Positions 7,315 through 17,096 are shown, counted from the first letter of the stretch. The stretch is 26,634 nucleotides of DNA from JBDIBB01 sp039812685 (GCA_039812685.1 JBDIBB010000054.1:1-26634), one strand, 5' to 3'. Notes: generated from the letters alone by a model not told the origin. Numbers and translations are program-made.

Positions 7315-7958
7315 CGCGGTTCCACCTTCAGGTAGCGGGTGTGCGGCGCCGGCGCGCTGGTCCCGCCGTCGCGCGTCGAGCCGGGAATCACCGGCAGCCG
7401 CGAGTGACTCTCACGCGGCCGCGCCAGCACGCGGCCGTCGAGCGCGAGCGCGACCGCCACCTGGCCGCACACGCGGAACTTCGGGCAGCCGACGCAGTCG
7501 AGTGCCACCTTCTCGGGGAACCACACGTGCGGCGCGATCGAGAAGCCGAGGCGCACGAAGTGGCTGGGATCGTGCGTGAACGCGCACAGCGTCGCGTACT
7601 CGGCCGTGCGCGCGCGCTGGCACAACTGCGCGATGAGCGATCCGCCCAGCCCCCGGCCCCGGTGCTCGCTGTCGACGACCAGCGAGCGCACTTCCGCGAC
7701 GGCCGTGCTCAGCGGCGCCAGCTCCGCGCCGCCCACCACGCGCCCGTCGCTCTCGATGACGACGAATCGTGGCGCGTGCCGCGTGAGATCGTCGAGCGTG
7801 CGCGGCAGCAGGTGGCCGGCCACGAGGTTGAGATCGATCAGGCGCAGGAGCGCCGGCGCGTCGGCCGGCGTCCCGTCGCGGAACGCGTAACCCTCGGCCG
7901 CAACCGGCCGGTGCGGGGCGGCGTCGGGCGAGGAGCCGGGGGAGAGCATGGGCATCAT
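7311..7958 (-). CDS. argA: Short GNAT-type N-acetylglutamate synthase (ArgA-like)
   Basis: This 215-residue GNAT acetyltransferase probably makes N-acetylglutamate from acetyl-CoA and glutamate, the first step of arginine synthesis. The acetyl-CoA loop is HRGRGLG (99-105), after the strand EVRSLVVDS. The block FPEKVALDCVGCPKFRVC (147-164), with Cys155, Cys158 and Cys164, is typical of stand-alone short NAGS proteins and of the acetyltransferase part of ArgH(A) fusions. It lacks the kinase-like domain of classical ArgA. The first ~20 and last ~35 residues are low-complexity tails, the latter unusually long. It lies inside the arg operon, overlapping argD at its start and argJ at its stop by four bases each. 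The gene symbol is functional, not a claim of homology to classical ArgA. Confidence 0.82.
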   Translation of the reverse strand: MMPMLSPGSSPDAAPHRPVAAEGYAFRDGTPADAPALLRLIDLNLVAGHLLPRTLDDLTRHAPRFVVIESDGRVVGGAELAPLSTAVAEVRSLVVDSEHRGRGLGGSLIAQLCQRARTAEYATLCAFTHDPSHFVRLGFSIAPHVWFPEKVALDCVGCPKFRVCGQVAVALALDGRVLARPRESHSRLPVIPGSTRDGGTSAPAPHTRYLKVEPR

Positions 7959-9178
7959 GAACGAACCTCGGCGGCCTCGGTGAAGGCCGCCTCGAGCAGG
8001 GTGAGGGCCTCGTCGATCTCCGCGGGCGAGATGACCAGCGGCGGCAGCATTCGGACGACACGTTCCGCCGTACGGTTGACGATGAGGCCGAGGCGCAGGG
8101 CGGCGGAGACCACCGCGGCGGCGTCGCGATCGAGTTCGAGGCCCCACATCAGGCCGCAACCGCGAACCTCGCGCACCATCCCGTGGCGCGTGGCGAGCGC
8201 GCGCAGGCCGGCTTCCAGCCGCGGGCTCACCTCGCGCACGTGCGCGAGCAGGCCCGCCTCCAGTTGATCGAGGCAGTAGAGCGCCGCGCGGCAGGCGAGC
8301 AGGTTCCCGCCATAGGTGGTGCCGTGATCCCCGAAGGCGATCGTCGAGGCGACGCGATCCGACACCAGGGCCGCGCCCACCGGCACGCCGCCGCCGATGG
8401 CCTTGCCAACCGATACCAGGTCGGGCCGCAGGCCGAGCTGCTGGAAGTGGAACGCGGTGCCCGTGCGCCCGCAGCCGCTCTGGATCTCGTCGGCCACCAG
8501 CAGCGTGCCCGTGCGTGCGCACGCCTCGCCGATCGCGGCGACCAGCGCGGGCGGCAGCGGCCTGACGCCGCCCTCGCCCTGAATCGGCTCGACGATGATG
8601 GCGGCCGTGGTCTCGTCCACGGCGGCCAGCAGCGCCGGGGGGTCCGAGGGCGACACGAAGCGGACGTGCGGGATCAGCGGCTGGAAGGGGCCCCGGTAGT
8701 GGATGTCCCACGTCACCGAGAGCGAGCCCATGGTACGGCCGGCGAAGGCGTGCTCGAGCGCCACGAAGTTCGTGCGGCCGGCCGTGCCCTGGGCGTGCCA
8801 GTACCGCCGCGCGAACTTCAGGCAGGCCTCCACCGCCTCGGTGCCGCTGTTGCTGAGGAACGCCCGCGGCAGGCCCGAGAGTCGTGCCAGCCGCTCGGCC
8901 ACCTGGCCCTGCAGCGGGTGGTAGTAGAGGTTCGATGTGTGCAGCAGCGTCGCGGCCTGATCGGCGATCGCGTGCGCCAGTCCCGGGTGCGCGTGGCCGA
9001 GTGAGGCGACGCCGATGCCCGACAGCAGATCCAGGTAGCGGCGGCCCTCGACGTCGAACAGGTACACCCCCTCGCCCCGCGCGAACGCCACGGGCTGGCG
9101 GCGGTACGTCTGCAGCACGTGCCGCGCCTCGAGGCCGGTGATCTCGGTGAGGGAGGGGACGGCGGAACCGGTTGTCAT
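7955..9178 (-). CDS. argD: Acetylornithine aminotransferase
   Basis: ArgD is a PLP-dependent class III aminotransferase that converts N-acetylglutamate semialdehyde to N-acetylornithine. The 407 residues include SNSGTEAVEACLK (109-121) for phosphate binding, VADEIQSGCGRTG (228-240) with the cofactor Asp, and the Schiff-base Lys259 in SVGKAIGGG. Length and motifs are normal. The ATG at 9178 is preferred over an upstream in-frame ATG at 9253, because it sits four bases after the argB stop and the residues before it do not resemble the family. The stop overlaps the start of the next gene (ATGA). The assignment to arginine synthesis rests on the operon; related enzymes also act on succinylornithine or diaminopimelate precursors. 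Confidence 0.95.
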   Translation of the reverse strand: MTTGSAVPSLTEITGLEARHVLQTYRRQPVAFARGEGVYLFDVEGRRYLDLLSGIGVASLGHAHPGLAHAIADQAATLLHTSNLYYHPLQGQVAERLARLSGLPRAFLSNSGTEAVEACLKFARRYWHAQGTAGRTNFVALEHAFAGRTMGSLSVTWDIHYRGPFQPLIPHVRFVSPSDPPALLAAVDETTAAIIVEPIQGEGGVRPLPPALVAAIGEACARTGTLLVADEIQSGCGRTGTAFHFQQLGLRPDLVSVGKAIGGGVPVGAALVSDRVASTIAFGDHGTTYGGNLLACRAALYCLDQLEAGLLAHVREVSPRLEAGLRALATRHGMVREVRGCGLMWGLELDRDAAAVVSAALRLGLIVNRTAERVVRMLPPLVISPAEIDEALTLLEAAFTEAAEVRS

Positions 9179-9182
9179 CGTG

Positions 9183-10007
9183 TCAATCCTCGGGCGGCGC
9201 CAGTTCGGGGCCGATGATGCGGGTGCCCGGCGCGCGGTCGATTGGACCGGCACCCGTGCCGAGCACGATGCGGACGTCGGCGACGCCGGCCCGCACGGCC
9301 TGGCAGCAGGCCGTCAGCTTGGCCACCATCCCCGCGCTGGCGGTGCCGTCGGCCATGAGGGCCTCGGCCGCGGCGAGCGTCAGCGAGGCGATGGGGGCGC
9401 CGTCGCGGTCGAGCACGCCCGGCGTGCCGCCGGCCACCAGCAACCGCTTCGCGTGGCAGGAGGTGGCCACGTGCGCGGCCAGCGTGTCGGCGTTCACGTT
9501 GTAGAGACGGCCCGCGCTGTCGGTGCCCAGGCACGCCACCACCGGCACGTAGCCGAGGCGGACGAGATCGCCGACGAGCGCCGGCGGCTGCGTCGGAATC
9601 GGCTCTCCCACCAGGCCGAGGTCGACGAGGCGGCCGTCGGCGGCGCGATAGGGCTGCGCCGGCCTGACGCGCACGCTGGCCGCGTCGGCGCCCGTGAGCC
9701 CGACGGCGCGCAGCCCGGCGAGCACGAGCGCCGAGACCAGGCGCGTGTTGATCGTGCCGGCAAGCGCCGACACCACCGCGTCGAGCGTGGCCGCGTCGGT
9801 GATGCGCAGGCCATCGACGGCGGCCTTGACGAGACCGCGTCGAGCGCATTCGGCATCGATCTCGCGCCCGCCGCCGTGGACGATGACCAGCGGCGCATCG
9901 CTTGTCAGGGGCGAGATCGCCCGCGCCAGCGTCTCGGCCCTGCCGGGTGTCTCCAGCAGTTCCCCGCCCGCCTTCACCACGATGAGCCCGTCGCGTGCCC
10001 GCGTCAT
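9183..10007 (-). CDS. argB: Acetylglutamate kinase
   Basis: ArgB phosphorylates N-acetylglutamate, the second step of the pathway. The 274-residue amino-acid-kinase fold shows Lys12 in VKAGGELLE, the glycine loop VHGGG (43-47), the substrate Arg68 in DGLRITD, and the YNVNADTLAAHVA block that binds nucleotide and substrate. There is no long N-terminal helix of the kind that links hexamers in arginine-inhibited kinases. Feedback inhibition of this enzyme is therefore not supported by the sequence. Its ATG overlaps the argC stop by four bases, and argD follows after four bases. Confidence 0.95.
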   Translation of the reverse strand: MTRARDGLIVVKAGGELLETPGRAETLARAISPLTSDAPLVIVHGGGREIDAECARRGLVKAAVDGLRITDAATLDAVVSALAGTINTRLVSALVLAGLRAVGLTGADAASVRVRPAQPYRAADGRLVDLGLVGEPIPTQPPALVGDLVRLGYVPVVACLGTDSAGRLYNVNADTLAAHVATSCHAKRLLVAGGTPGVLDRDGAPIASLTLAAAEALMADGTASAGMVAKLTACCQAVRAGVADVRIVLGTGAGPIDRAPGTRIIGPELAPPED

Positions 10008-11002
10008 CCGAGCAGCCCCGTCGTCTCGTCGAGGCCGAGCATCAGGTTCATGTTCTGGACGGCCTGTCCCGCCGCGCCCTTCAGCAGGTTGTCGAGGCAG
10101 GCCACGACCACCAGGCGCGTGCCGCCGGGTTCGAGGCGCCAGCCGACGTCGCAGAAGTTGGTGTGCGCCACGTGCTTGATCTCCGGCAGCGTCTCGCCGG
10201 TGAGGCGCACGAAGGGGGCGAGGGCGTAGGCCCGATCGAACGCGCCGGCGAGGTCCGCGCCGGCAACGCCGGGGCGCACGCGTGCGTAGCAGGTGGCGAG
10301 CAGCCCCCGATCCAGCGGCACGAGGTGCGGCACGAAGGTGACCGATCGCCCCAGCTCCTGTTCCATCTCGGCGGTGTGGCGATGGCCGAAGATGCCGTAG
10401 GCCGCCACGCTGCCGTGGTTCTCGCAGAAGTGCGTGCGTGGGGTGGCGGCCTTGCCGGCGCCCGAGATGCCCGACTTCGCATCGACGATCACGTCGCCAT
10501 CGGCGAGCAGGCCGGCGGCAACCAGCGGTGCCAGCGCGATGAGCGCGGTGGCGGGATAGCAGCCGGGACAGGCCACCAGCCGCGCGCCGGCGATGGCGGT
10601 GCGATGGTGTTCGGCGAGCCCGTAGACCGTACCATCGGGCAGCGGCGCGACGGCCTGTGGATACCAGCGTGCGCGCTGCGCGTCGTCGCGCAGGCGGTAC
10701 GCGCCGGAGACGTCGATCACCCGCAGGCCGGCGTCGAGCAGCGGCGGCGCCAGTTCGGCCGAGCCCGCCTCGGGCAGCGAGAGGAAGGCGAGGTCGGCCG
10801 AGGCCGCCACGTGCGCGTGGGCGAAGGGTTCCACCACGCCGTCCCACAGGCGCGCGAGCGCGGGCAGGCGGCGCGGCGCGTCGGCGGCGCTCGAACCGTA
10901 GGCGCCGGTGAGGCGCACGGCCGGGTGGCGGGCGAGGAGGCGGACCAGTTCCTGGCCGGCGTAGCCGGTGGCGCCGATGACTGCGACTCGAATCTGGTTC
11001 AC
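10004..11002 (-). CDS. argC: N-acetyl-gamma-glutamyl-phosphate reductase
   Basis: ArgC reduces N-acetylglutamyl phosphate to the semialdehyde with NADPH. The 332 residues have an N-terminal Rossmann motif GATGYAGQELVRLL (10-23) and the catalytic Cys148 in CPGCYPATA, where the usual Asn of NPGCYPTA is replaced by Cys145. GHRHTAEMEQEL contains the conserved His pair. It is the first gene of the leftward arg operon. Two TATGCA half sites lie 19-44 bases upstream of the start, where ArgR would block transcription. Spacing to the divergent argR gene is 152 bases. Confidence 0.96.
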   Translation of the reverse strand: MNQIRVAVIGATGYAGQELVRLLARHPAVRLTGAYGSSAADAPRRLPALARLWDGVVEPFAHAHVAASADLAFLSLPEAGSAELAPPLLDAGLRVIDVSGAYRLRDDAQRARWYPQAVAPLPDGTVYGLAEHHRTAIAGARLVACPGCYPATALIALAPLVAAGLLADGDVIVDAKSGISGAGKAATPRTHFCENHGSVAAYGIFGHRHTAEMEQELGRSVTFVPHLVPLDRGLLATCYARVRPGVAGADLAGAFDRAYALAPFVRLTGETLPEIKHVAHTNFCDVGWRLEPGGTRLVVVACLDNLLKGAAGQAVQNMNLMLGLDETTGLLG

Positions 11003-11020
11003 GGGGAGCCCTGGAATAGT

Positions 11021-11046
11021 TATGCAGAAAAGCTACAAAGTATGCA
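11021..11046. promoter_or_regulatory. Candidate ArgR half sites before argC
   Basis: TATGCA occurs at 11021-11026 and again at 11041-11046, a 20-base direct spacing (about two helical turns) in an AT-richer patch just before argC. The same hexamer forms the arms of the palindrome before argR. ArgR hexamers usually bind paired boxes, so this is a likely but imperfect operator for the argC operon. Confidence 0.5.
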
Positions 11047-11133
11047 CGAGCGGCCCCCCGGCGTCAATGCGGCGCCGCCGCGCCGGCGGGCGCGACGGCC
11101 GGGCTGGACAGCCGCGGCGGCCGCGTGGCAGCA

Positions 11134-11151
11134 TATGCAGGTCGTTGCATA
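11134..11151. promoter_or_regulatory. ARG-box-like palindrome before argR
   Basis: TATGCA-N6-TGCATA is a perfect inverted repeat ending three bases before the argR start. It is very close to the arginine box described in Streptomyces (TGCAT-type arms), and its geometry matches ArgR half-site pairs. It would let ArgR repress its own gene and the argG-argH genes behind it. No Shine-Dalgarno is visible between it and the ATG, so the leader must be very short. Confidence 0.68.
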
Positions 11152-11154
11152 ATC

Positions 11155-11610
11155 ATGAAAGCGTTCCGCCAGGCCGCCATCCTCGAGATCGTGGACCACG
11201 AGCCGCTCGCCAGCCAGGACGCCCTGCGCCTGCGCCTGCGCACCCGCGGCATCCTCGCCACCCAGGCCACGATCTCGCGCGACCTCAAGGAACTCGGCCT
11301 CGTCAAGCGATCGGCCGACGGCGCCTACCAGCGGCCCGACCGTGAGGCGGCCGCGCCGCCGCCGGCCGGCGACGCGGCGCTGCGCCGCGCCGCGGCCGAA
11401 TACCTGCAGCGCGCCGTCGCCGTCGCCCACACCGTCGTGGTGCGCACCGGTGCCGGTCAGGCCCATCCGTTCGCCATCGCGCTCGACCGCTCTCCGCTGT
11501 CGGGCGTCGTCGGCACGATCGCCGGCGACGACACCGTCCTGATCGTCGCCCGGTCGCCCCGCGCGGCGGCCGGTGTGGCGCGCCGGCTCGAGGCGTGGGC
11601 GCGAGCATGA
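11155..11610 (+). CDS. argR: Arginine repressor
   Basis: ArgR senses L-arginine and represses arginine genes as a hexamer. The 151-residue protein has an N-terminal winged helix with the recognition motif TQATISRDLKELGLVK (about 38-53). Its C-terminal oligomerisation and arginine-binding domain includes GTIAGDDTVLIVA (about 120-132). The start MKAFRQAAILEI fits the family. It heads a rightward set argR-argG-argH and is divergent from the argC operon, with operator-like sites on both sides of the spacer. The C-terminal GDD motif needed for arginine contact is intact. Confidence 0.95.
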   Translation: MKAFRQAAILEIVDHEPLASQDALRLRLRTRGILATQATISRDLKELGLVKRSADGAYQRPDREAAAPPPAGDAALRRAAAEYLQRAVAVAHTVVVRTGAGQAHPFAIALDRSPLSGVVGTIAGDDTVLIVARSPRAAAGVARRLEAWARA

Positions 11611-11668
11611 CGGTGACATCCCGGGCGGGCCGGCGCGCCCGCGGCCCACGGCAGGAGCACCCCGCACC

Positions 11669-12870
11669 GTGACCCGCATCGTCCTCGCCTATTCCGGCGG
11701 GCTCAACACCTCGCTCGCCGTCCCGTGGCTGCGCGAGCGCTACGGCGCCGAGGTCGTCGCCCTCGCCATGGATCTCGGGCAGGGGCGTGAGCTCGACGAC
11801 ATCCGCGAGCGCGCGCTGGCCGTCGGCTGCCTGCGGGCCCATGTGCTCGATCTGCGCGAGGCGTTCGCCCGCGACCACATCCTGCCGGCCCTGCAGGCGC
11901 AGGCGCTCTACGAACACCGCTACCCGATGGCCACCGCCCTGGGCCGGCCGCTGCTGGCACGTCACCTCGTGCGAGTGGCCGAGATGGAGGGCGCCGACGC
12001 CGTCGCGCACGGCTGCACCGGCAAGGGCAACGACCAGGTGCGGTTCGAGGTGTCGGTGCGCGCGCTGCGCCCCGGAACCCGCGTGATCGCGCCGGCGCGC
12101 GAGTGGGGCCTCACACGCGCGGAGGCGATCGCCGCGGCCCGCGCGCGCAACCTGCCCGTGCCCGTGGCCGCCACCGGACCGTTCGGCACCGACACCAACC
12201 TGTGGGGCCGATCCATCCAGTGCGGCGTGATCGAGGACCTCTCGACCGAGCCGCCCGAGGAGGTCTACGCCATCACGCGGCCCCATGCCGCCTGCCCCGA
12301 CATCCCCGCCTATGTCGACCTGCGGTTCGAGGCGGGCGTGCCGGTGGCCATCAACGACGTGGCGATGTCGCTGCTCGAACTCATCGGCAGCCTGGAAACC
12401 ATCGCCGGCACCCACGGCGTGGGTCGCCTCGACCTGCTCGAGAACCGCGTCGTGGGCATCAAGACGCGCGAAGTCTACGAGGCGCCGGCCGCCGTCGTCC
12501 TGCACACGGCCCATCGCGAGCTGCAGGCCATGGTGATGAGCCGCGACTTCCACCGCCTGGCGCAGACCCTGGCCGTGCGCTACGCCGACCTCGTCTACGA
12601 CGGCCTGTGGTTCACGCCCGAGCGCGAGGCGATCGACGCGTTCGTGCAGAGCGCGCAACGGCGCGTCACCGGCACGATTCGCGTGAAGCTCTTCAAGGGG
12701 CAGTGCGCGGTCGTCGGCCGCCACTCCCCGCACGCCCTCTACGACCGCTCGCTGGCAACCTACGGTGACGGCGACACCTTCGATCACGCCGCCGCGGCCG
12801 GGTTCATCACGCTGTTCGGTCTGCCGGCGGAACTGGCGGCGCGCCGTGCGCCGCGACCCGAGGCTGGCGC

Positions 12871-12874
<4 letters not shown>
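11669..12874 (+). CDS. argG: Argininosuccinate synthase
   Basis: ArgG joins citrulline and aspartate using ATP. The 401-residue protein starts at GTG 11669, with AGGAG 11 bases upstream. It shows the ATP-pyrophosphatase loop AYSGGLNTS (7-15), the GCTGKGNDQVRFE substrate block and NLWGRSIQCGVIED. Two deviations stand out. The loop has Asn13 where the family almost always has Asp (SGGLDTS), and SIQCG replaces the common SIE-x-G. The rest is normal and full length, and argH follows with a four-base overlap, so it is most likely functional. The Asn13 change should be confirmed before activity is assumed. Confidence 0.93.
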
Positions 12875-14271
<1,397 letters not shown>

Positions 14272-14347
14272 CGCACGGCGCGTAACGTGCATACGAGATC
14301 GCGGACGCCGGCACCCGGTGCCGTATCGGCTGGTGCGTGCCGGGCAA

Positions 14348-14376
14348 TTGTCGGTCGCTGCGGCCTCTGCTAGTAT
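14348..14376 (+). promoter_or_regulatory. Sigma70-type promoter, long-leader gene
   Basis: TTGTCG (14348-14353), 17 bases, then TAGTAT (14371-14376), each matching consensus at four of six bases in otherwise GC-rich DNA. Transcription would begin near 14383, about 218 bases before the next start codon. The 329-base gap 14272-14600 holds this promoter, the leader and no convincing gene. Confidence 0.5.
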
Positions 14377-14382
14377 TAGCCG

Positions 14383-14600
14383 CCGCTCGCAGTCCACGGT
14401 GGAAGTGCCGCGTTGCACGTCGACCGGTGCGGCGCCCGGCTGGCCAGGCGCGACGACCAGGAATACTGACCTGTTTTCGGGGAGGAGCAACGCCGCCAGA
14501 CGGGAGGCCCCGCCCGTCGACAGCAGCGCCATGTGCGCCACGGGCTGCAACGCCCTCCCCGCCGCCCGAGCAGACATCGCTCTCCGGGAGTGCACGTTTT
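14383..14600 (+). other. Long predicted 5' leader
   Basis: This is untranslated sequence between the predicted start of transcription and the ATG at 14601. It contains a small hairpin (GACGGG 14499-14504 with CCCGTC 14513-14518) and a strong SD-like GGGGAGGAG near 14479-14487 that has no start codon at a suitable distance. I recognise no riboswitch family. Confidence 0.3.
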
Positions 14601-15293
14601 ATGGAACAACGCCGGCTTCGGCTCGGTGACATTCTGGACGACTACTGTCCGCGGGAGCGCCGGCTCGCCAACCACGTCGTGGTGGCGATGATCGGCGACG
14701 AGGTCAGGCAGACCCGCTGCACGACCTGCGACGCGGAGCATCCCTACAAGGGCGGCAAGGTGCCGCCCCGGCGCAAGGCCCGGAACGCCGCCGGCGCACC
14801 CGCAGGGCCAGCGGCCGAGTTGCCGCAGGAGCGTCCGCGCCTCAACGGCGACATGCCGCCCGCACCGGCCGAGGCTGCCGCGCCGAGCCTGGTCACCCAG
14901 CCAGCGCGGCTGGCCGTCACCGAAGCTCCCGTCGTCGAACCTCCCGTTGCCGCGGCCCCGGTCGCCGTTCCCGAACCTCCCGCCGTCGAGGATGGCCCCG
15001 TGCACCGTCCCCTGATCCGGGCCACGCTGCCGCGCAGCGAGGAGGACGTGAGGGAGCGGCCGATCCCGGAGTTCACGATGCGCATGCCGCGCCCCGCGGG
15101 GCGTGGCAACAGGCAGGGTGCCGGACGACCTGGCGGAAAGGGCGGAGGCCGGCGAGGCGGTCAGGCCGCGGCGAACTTCCGGCCCGGGGTGATGAGTTCG
15201 TGGTCGCCCTCCAACCCACGGCCTCGCGGCGGCGACCCGCAGCACGCCGGCCGCGGACACCAGCGCCCGCACGGTCACAAGAAGCCACGCTGA
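14601..15293 (+). CDS. Unrecognised protein: Cys/His cluster domain plus disordered basic tail
   Basis: This 230-residue protein is of unknown function. The first ~60 residues are well ordered in character and contain Cys16 (DYCPRER), then CTTCDAEH (40-47), giving a C-x23-C-x2-C-x3-H pattern that could bind zinc. The next ~110 residues are Ala/Pro/Val-rich. The final ~65 are Gly/Arg/Pro-rich, with repeated RG and GGKGGGRRGG-type sequence, ending HGHKKPR; such tails often contact RNA. GGGAG lies about 11 bases before the ATG; in-frame codons upstream look non-coding. I recall similar N-terminal domains in other Acidobacteriota but no assigned function. An RNA or nucleic-acid role is inference from composition. 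It appears to have its own promoter and a long leader. Confidence 0.72.
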   Translation: MEQRRLRLGDILDDYCPRERRLANHVVVAMIGDEVRQTRCTTCDAEHPYKGGKVPPRRKARNAAGAPAGPAAELPQERPRLNGDMPPAPAEAAAPSLVTQPARLAVTEAPVVEPPVAAAPVAVPEPPAVEDGPVHRPLIRATLPRSEEDVRERPIPEFTMRMPRPAGRGNRQGAGRPGGKGGGRRGGQAAANFRPGVMSSWSPSNPRPRGGDPQHAGRGHQRPHGHKKPR

Positions 15294-15481
15294 CTCCGGC
15301 GGTCGGGGTGTCGAACGGCGCCGCCGGGGACACGGCCGGCATCTCCCCCCGCGGGTGACGGCCGGGTGGATCGCCACGCCAGGTGGCGCCTTCGTTCGCG
15401 GGGCCGTGGATCGCGACGATCCGCCCGGGAGGCGGCGCCGGATCCACGAAGCCGCCTGTCGCGGGAGTCCGAGGTCATGTC

Positions 15482-16258
15482 ATGAGCGTCCTGAACGGCA
15501 AGGTTGGACTGGTGGTCGGCATCGCCAACAAGCGGTCGCTGGCGTGGGCCATCGCGCGGACACTGCACGCCGAGGGCGCGTCGCTGGTGCTCACCTACCA
15601 GAACGAGCGATTGAAGGAGAACGTCGAGGAACTGGCCGCGGCGCTCTCGCCCGCCCCGATGCTCCTGCCGTGCGACGTGTCGATGGACAGCGAGGTGACG
15701 GCGCTGTTCGAGGCCATCTCCAGCCGCCACGGCGGTCTCGACCTGCTCGTCCACGGCGCCGTGTTCGCGCCGCGCGAGGCGCTGTCGGCGCCCTTCGTGC
15801 AGACCTCGCGCGAGGCGTTCCGCATCGCGCTCGACGTCTCGGCCTACTCGCTGGTGGCGCTCACGGCCGGCGCCGCCCCGTTGATGGCGGCCCGCGGCGG
15901 CGGCAGCGTGCTCACGCTCACCTACCTCGGCGCCGGGCGTGTGCTGCCCAATTACAACGTGATGGGTGTCGCCAAGGCCGCGCTCGAGACATCGGTGAAG
16001 TATCTGGCCAGCGACCTCGGCCCGCAGGGCATCCGCGTCAACGCGATCTCGGCCGGTCCCGTGAAGACGCTGGCCGCGGCGGGCATTTCGGGCTTCTCCA
16101 GCATCCTCGGCGTCTACCGCGAGCGTGCGCCGCTGCGGCGCAACATCGAGTCGGCCGAGGTGGCCTCGGCGGCGCTCTTCCTGCTCGGACCCGGCGGCAC
16201 AGGCATCACCGGCGAAGTGCTGATGGTCGATGCGGGCTACAGCATCATGGGCATGTGA
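15482..16258 (+). CDS. fabI: Enoyl-[acyl-carrier-protein] reductase (NADH), FabI type
   Basis: FabI reduces the enoyl-ACP double bond in each fatty-acid elongation round. The 258-residue SDR-fold protein has the FabI-type cofactor motif GIANKRSLAWAIA (13-25), LTY at 146-148 with the conserved Tyr148, and catalytic Tyr158/Lys165 (Y-x6-K in YNVMGVAK). SAGPVKTLAAAGISGF follows, as in triclosan-type enoyl reductases. The start at 15482 is preferred over an upstream in-frame ATG at 15383, because family similarity begins at MSVLNGKVGLVVG. It seems monocistronic; the gene after it begins 118 bases later on the same strand. No sign of alternative specificity. Confidence 0.95.
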   Translation: MSVLNGKVGLVVGIANKRSLAWAIARTLHAEGASLVLTYQNERLKENVEELAAALSPAPMLLPCDVSMDSEVTALFEAISSRHGGLDLLVHGAVFAPREALSAPFVQTSREAFRIALDVSAYSLVALTAGAAPLMAARGGGSVLTLTYLGAGRVLPNYNVMGVAKAALETSVKYLASDLGPQGIRVNAISAGPVKTLAAAGISGFSSILGVYRERAPLRRNIESAEVASAALFLLGPGGTGITGEVLMVDAGYSIMGM

Positions 16259-16376
16259 GGCGGCGTGGTGACGCGTCGTCGCGCGGTGAGGCCGTCGCGC
16301 TTGACGCCGCATTGCGGCAGGGCGTAAGGTTGCCGCCAGGGCGGCCGGCAGGGCGCCGCCGCGCCGGAGGCAGCGC

Positions 16377-16838
16377 GTGACCCCGCTCGAGCAATCCCTC
16401 AGCCGGCACCCGTTCTTCACCGAGTTCCCGAAGGCGCACCTGGCCACCATCGCGTCGTGCGCCAACACCGCCGTCTTCGACACCGGCACGTTCCTGTTCC
16501 GCGAGGGCGAGTCGGCGCACGCCTTCTTCGCCATCCAGCGCGGGCGGGTCGCGGTGACCAGTCTGACCCCGCACGAGGGGCCGGTCTCGGTCACCTCGGT
16601 GGGCGACGGGGAGCTGCTGGGCTGGTCGTGGCTGGTGCCGCCGTACCGCTGGCATTTCAGCGCGCGGGCGCTCGAGCAGACCAGTGTCATTGCCTTCAAC
16701 GCCGCATGCGTCCGCGAGCAGGTCGAGCGCGATCACGATCTGGGGTTCCTCATCATGCGCAAGCTCGCGCAGGTGATGGCCTCGCGCCTCGAGGCCGTGT
16801 CGCTGCGGCTGGTGAACGCGTACGAATGCCGCCGGTAA
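16377..16838 (+). CDS. Stand-alone cyclic-nucleotide-binding-fold protein
   Basis: This 153-residue single-domain protein starts at GTG with GGAGG six bases upstream. The whole length is a cNMP-binding beta-roll (about 10-115) plus helices. GELLGWSWLVPPYRWHFSARA (78-98) corresponds to the phosphate-binding cassette region, though the usual Glu...Arg pair of true cAMP binders is replaced by a WSWLVPPYRW block shared by a distinct subfamily. There is no helix-turn-helix, so it is not a CRP/FNR transcription factor. It may be a small-ligand or redox sensor acting through a partner. Ligand and partner are unknown. The context (FabI upstream, deaminase downstream) gives no firm clue. Confidence 0.82.
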   Translation: MTPLEQSLSRHPFFTEFPKAHLATIASCANTAVFDTGTFLFREGESAHAFFAIQRGRVAVTSLTPHEGPVSVTSVGDGELLGWSWLVPPYRWHFSARALEQTSVIAFNAACVREQVERDHDLGFLIMRKLAQVMASRLEAVSLRLVNAYECRR

Positions 16839-17096
16839 CCCGGCGCGATCGGCACGATTGGCGCCGCGGCCGGCCGTGCCCACGTCGAACCCGCCCCCGC
16901 GATCCTCGCCCGGCCATGCGGAGGATGCCCGTCCGCCTCGCCGTGCGCGCCACGGCGCGACAACTGCTCGGAGAGCTGATTCGCGCCTGAACGGGGGACG
17001 CCGTCGTCGCGGCGCGCCCGCCGGCGCCGCGGGCATCCGGATGGTGTCCTGGAGCCCTCGGCCGCTCGCGCGCCAGCCGGTCGCTGACCCCTGCCC

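Noticed and set aside
14288..14293. A single TGCATA hexamer after argH, resembling an ArgR half site
   Set aside because: A lone half site downstream of the operon with no partner; six bases are expected by chance.
14531..14629. A 32-codon cysteine-containing upstream frame overlapping the start of the Cys/His gene
   Set aside because: No ribosome site before its ATG and no sign of conservation that can be judged here; recorded only as a possibility for leader control.
16917..16990. A 24-codon frame with a GGAGG-like site between the cNMP-fold gene and the deaminase
   Set aside because: Too short, Arg-rich, and no independent support; it could be chance in GC-rich DNA.
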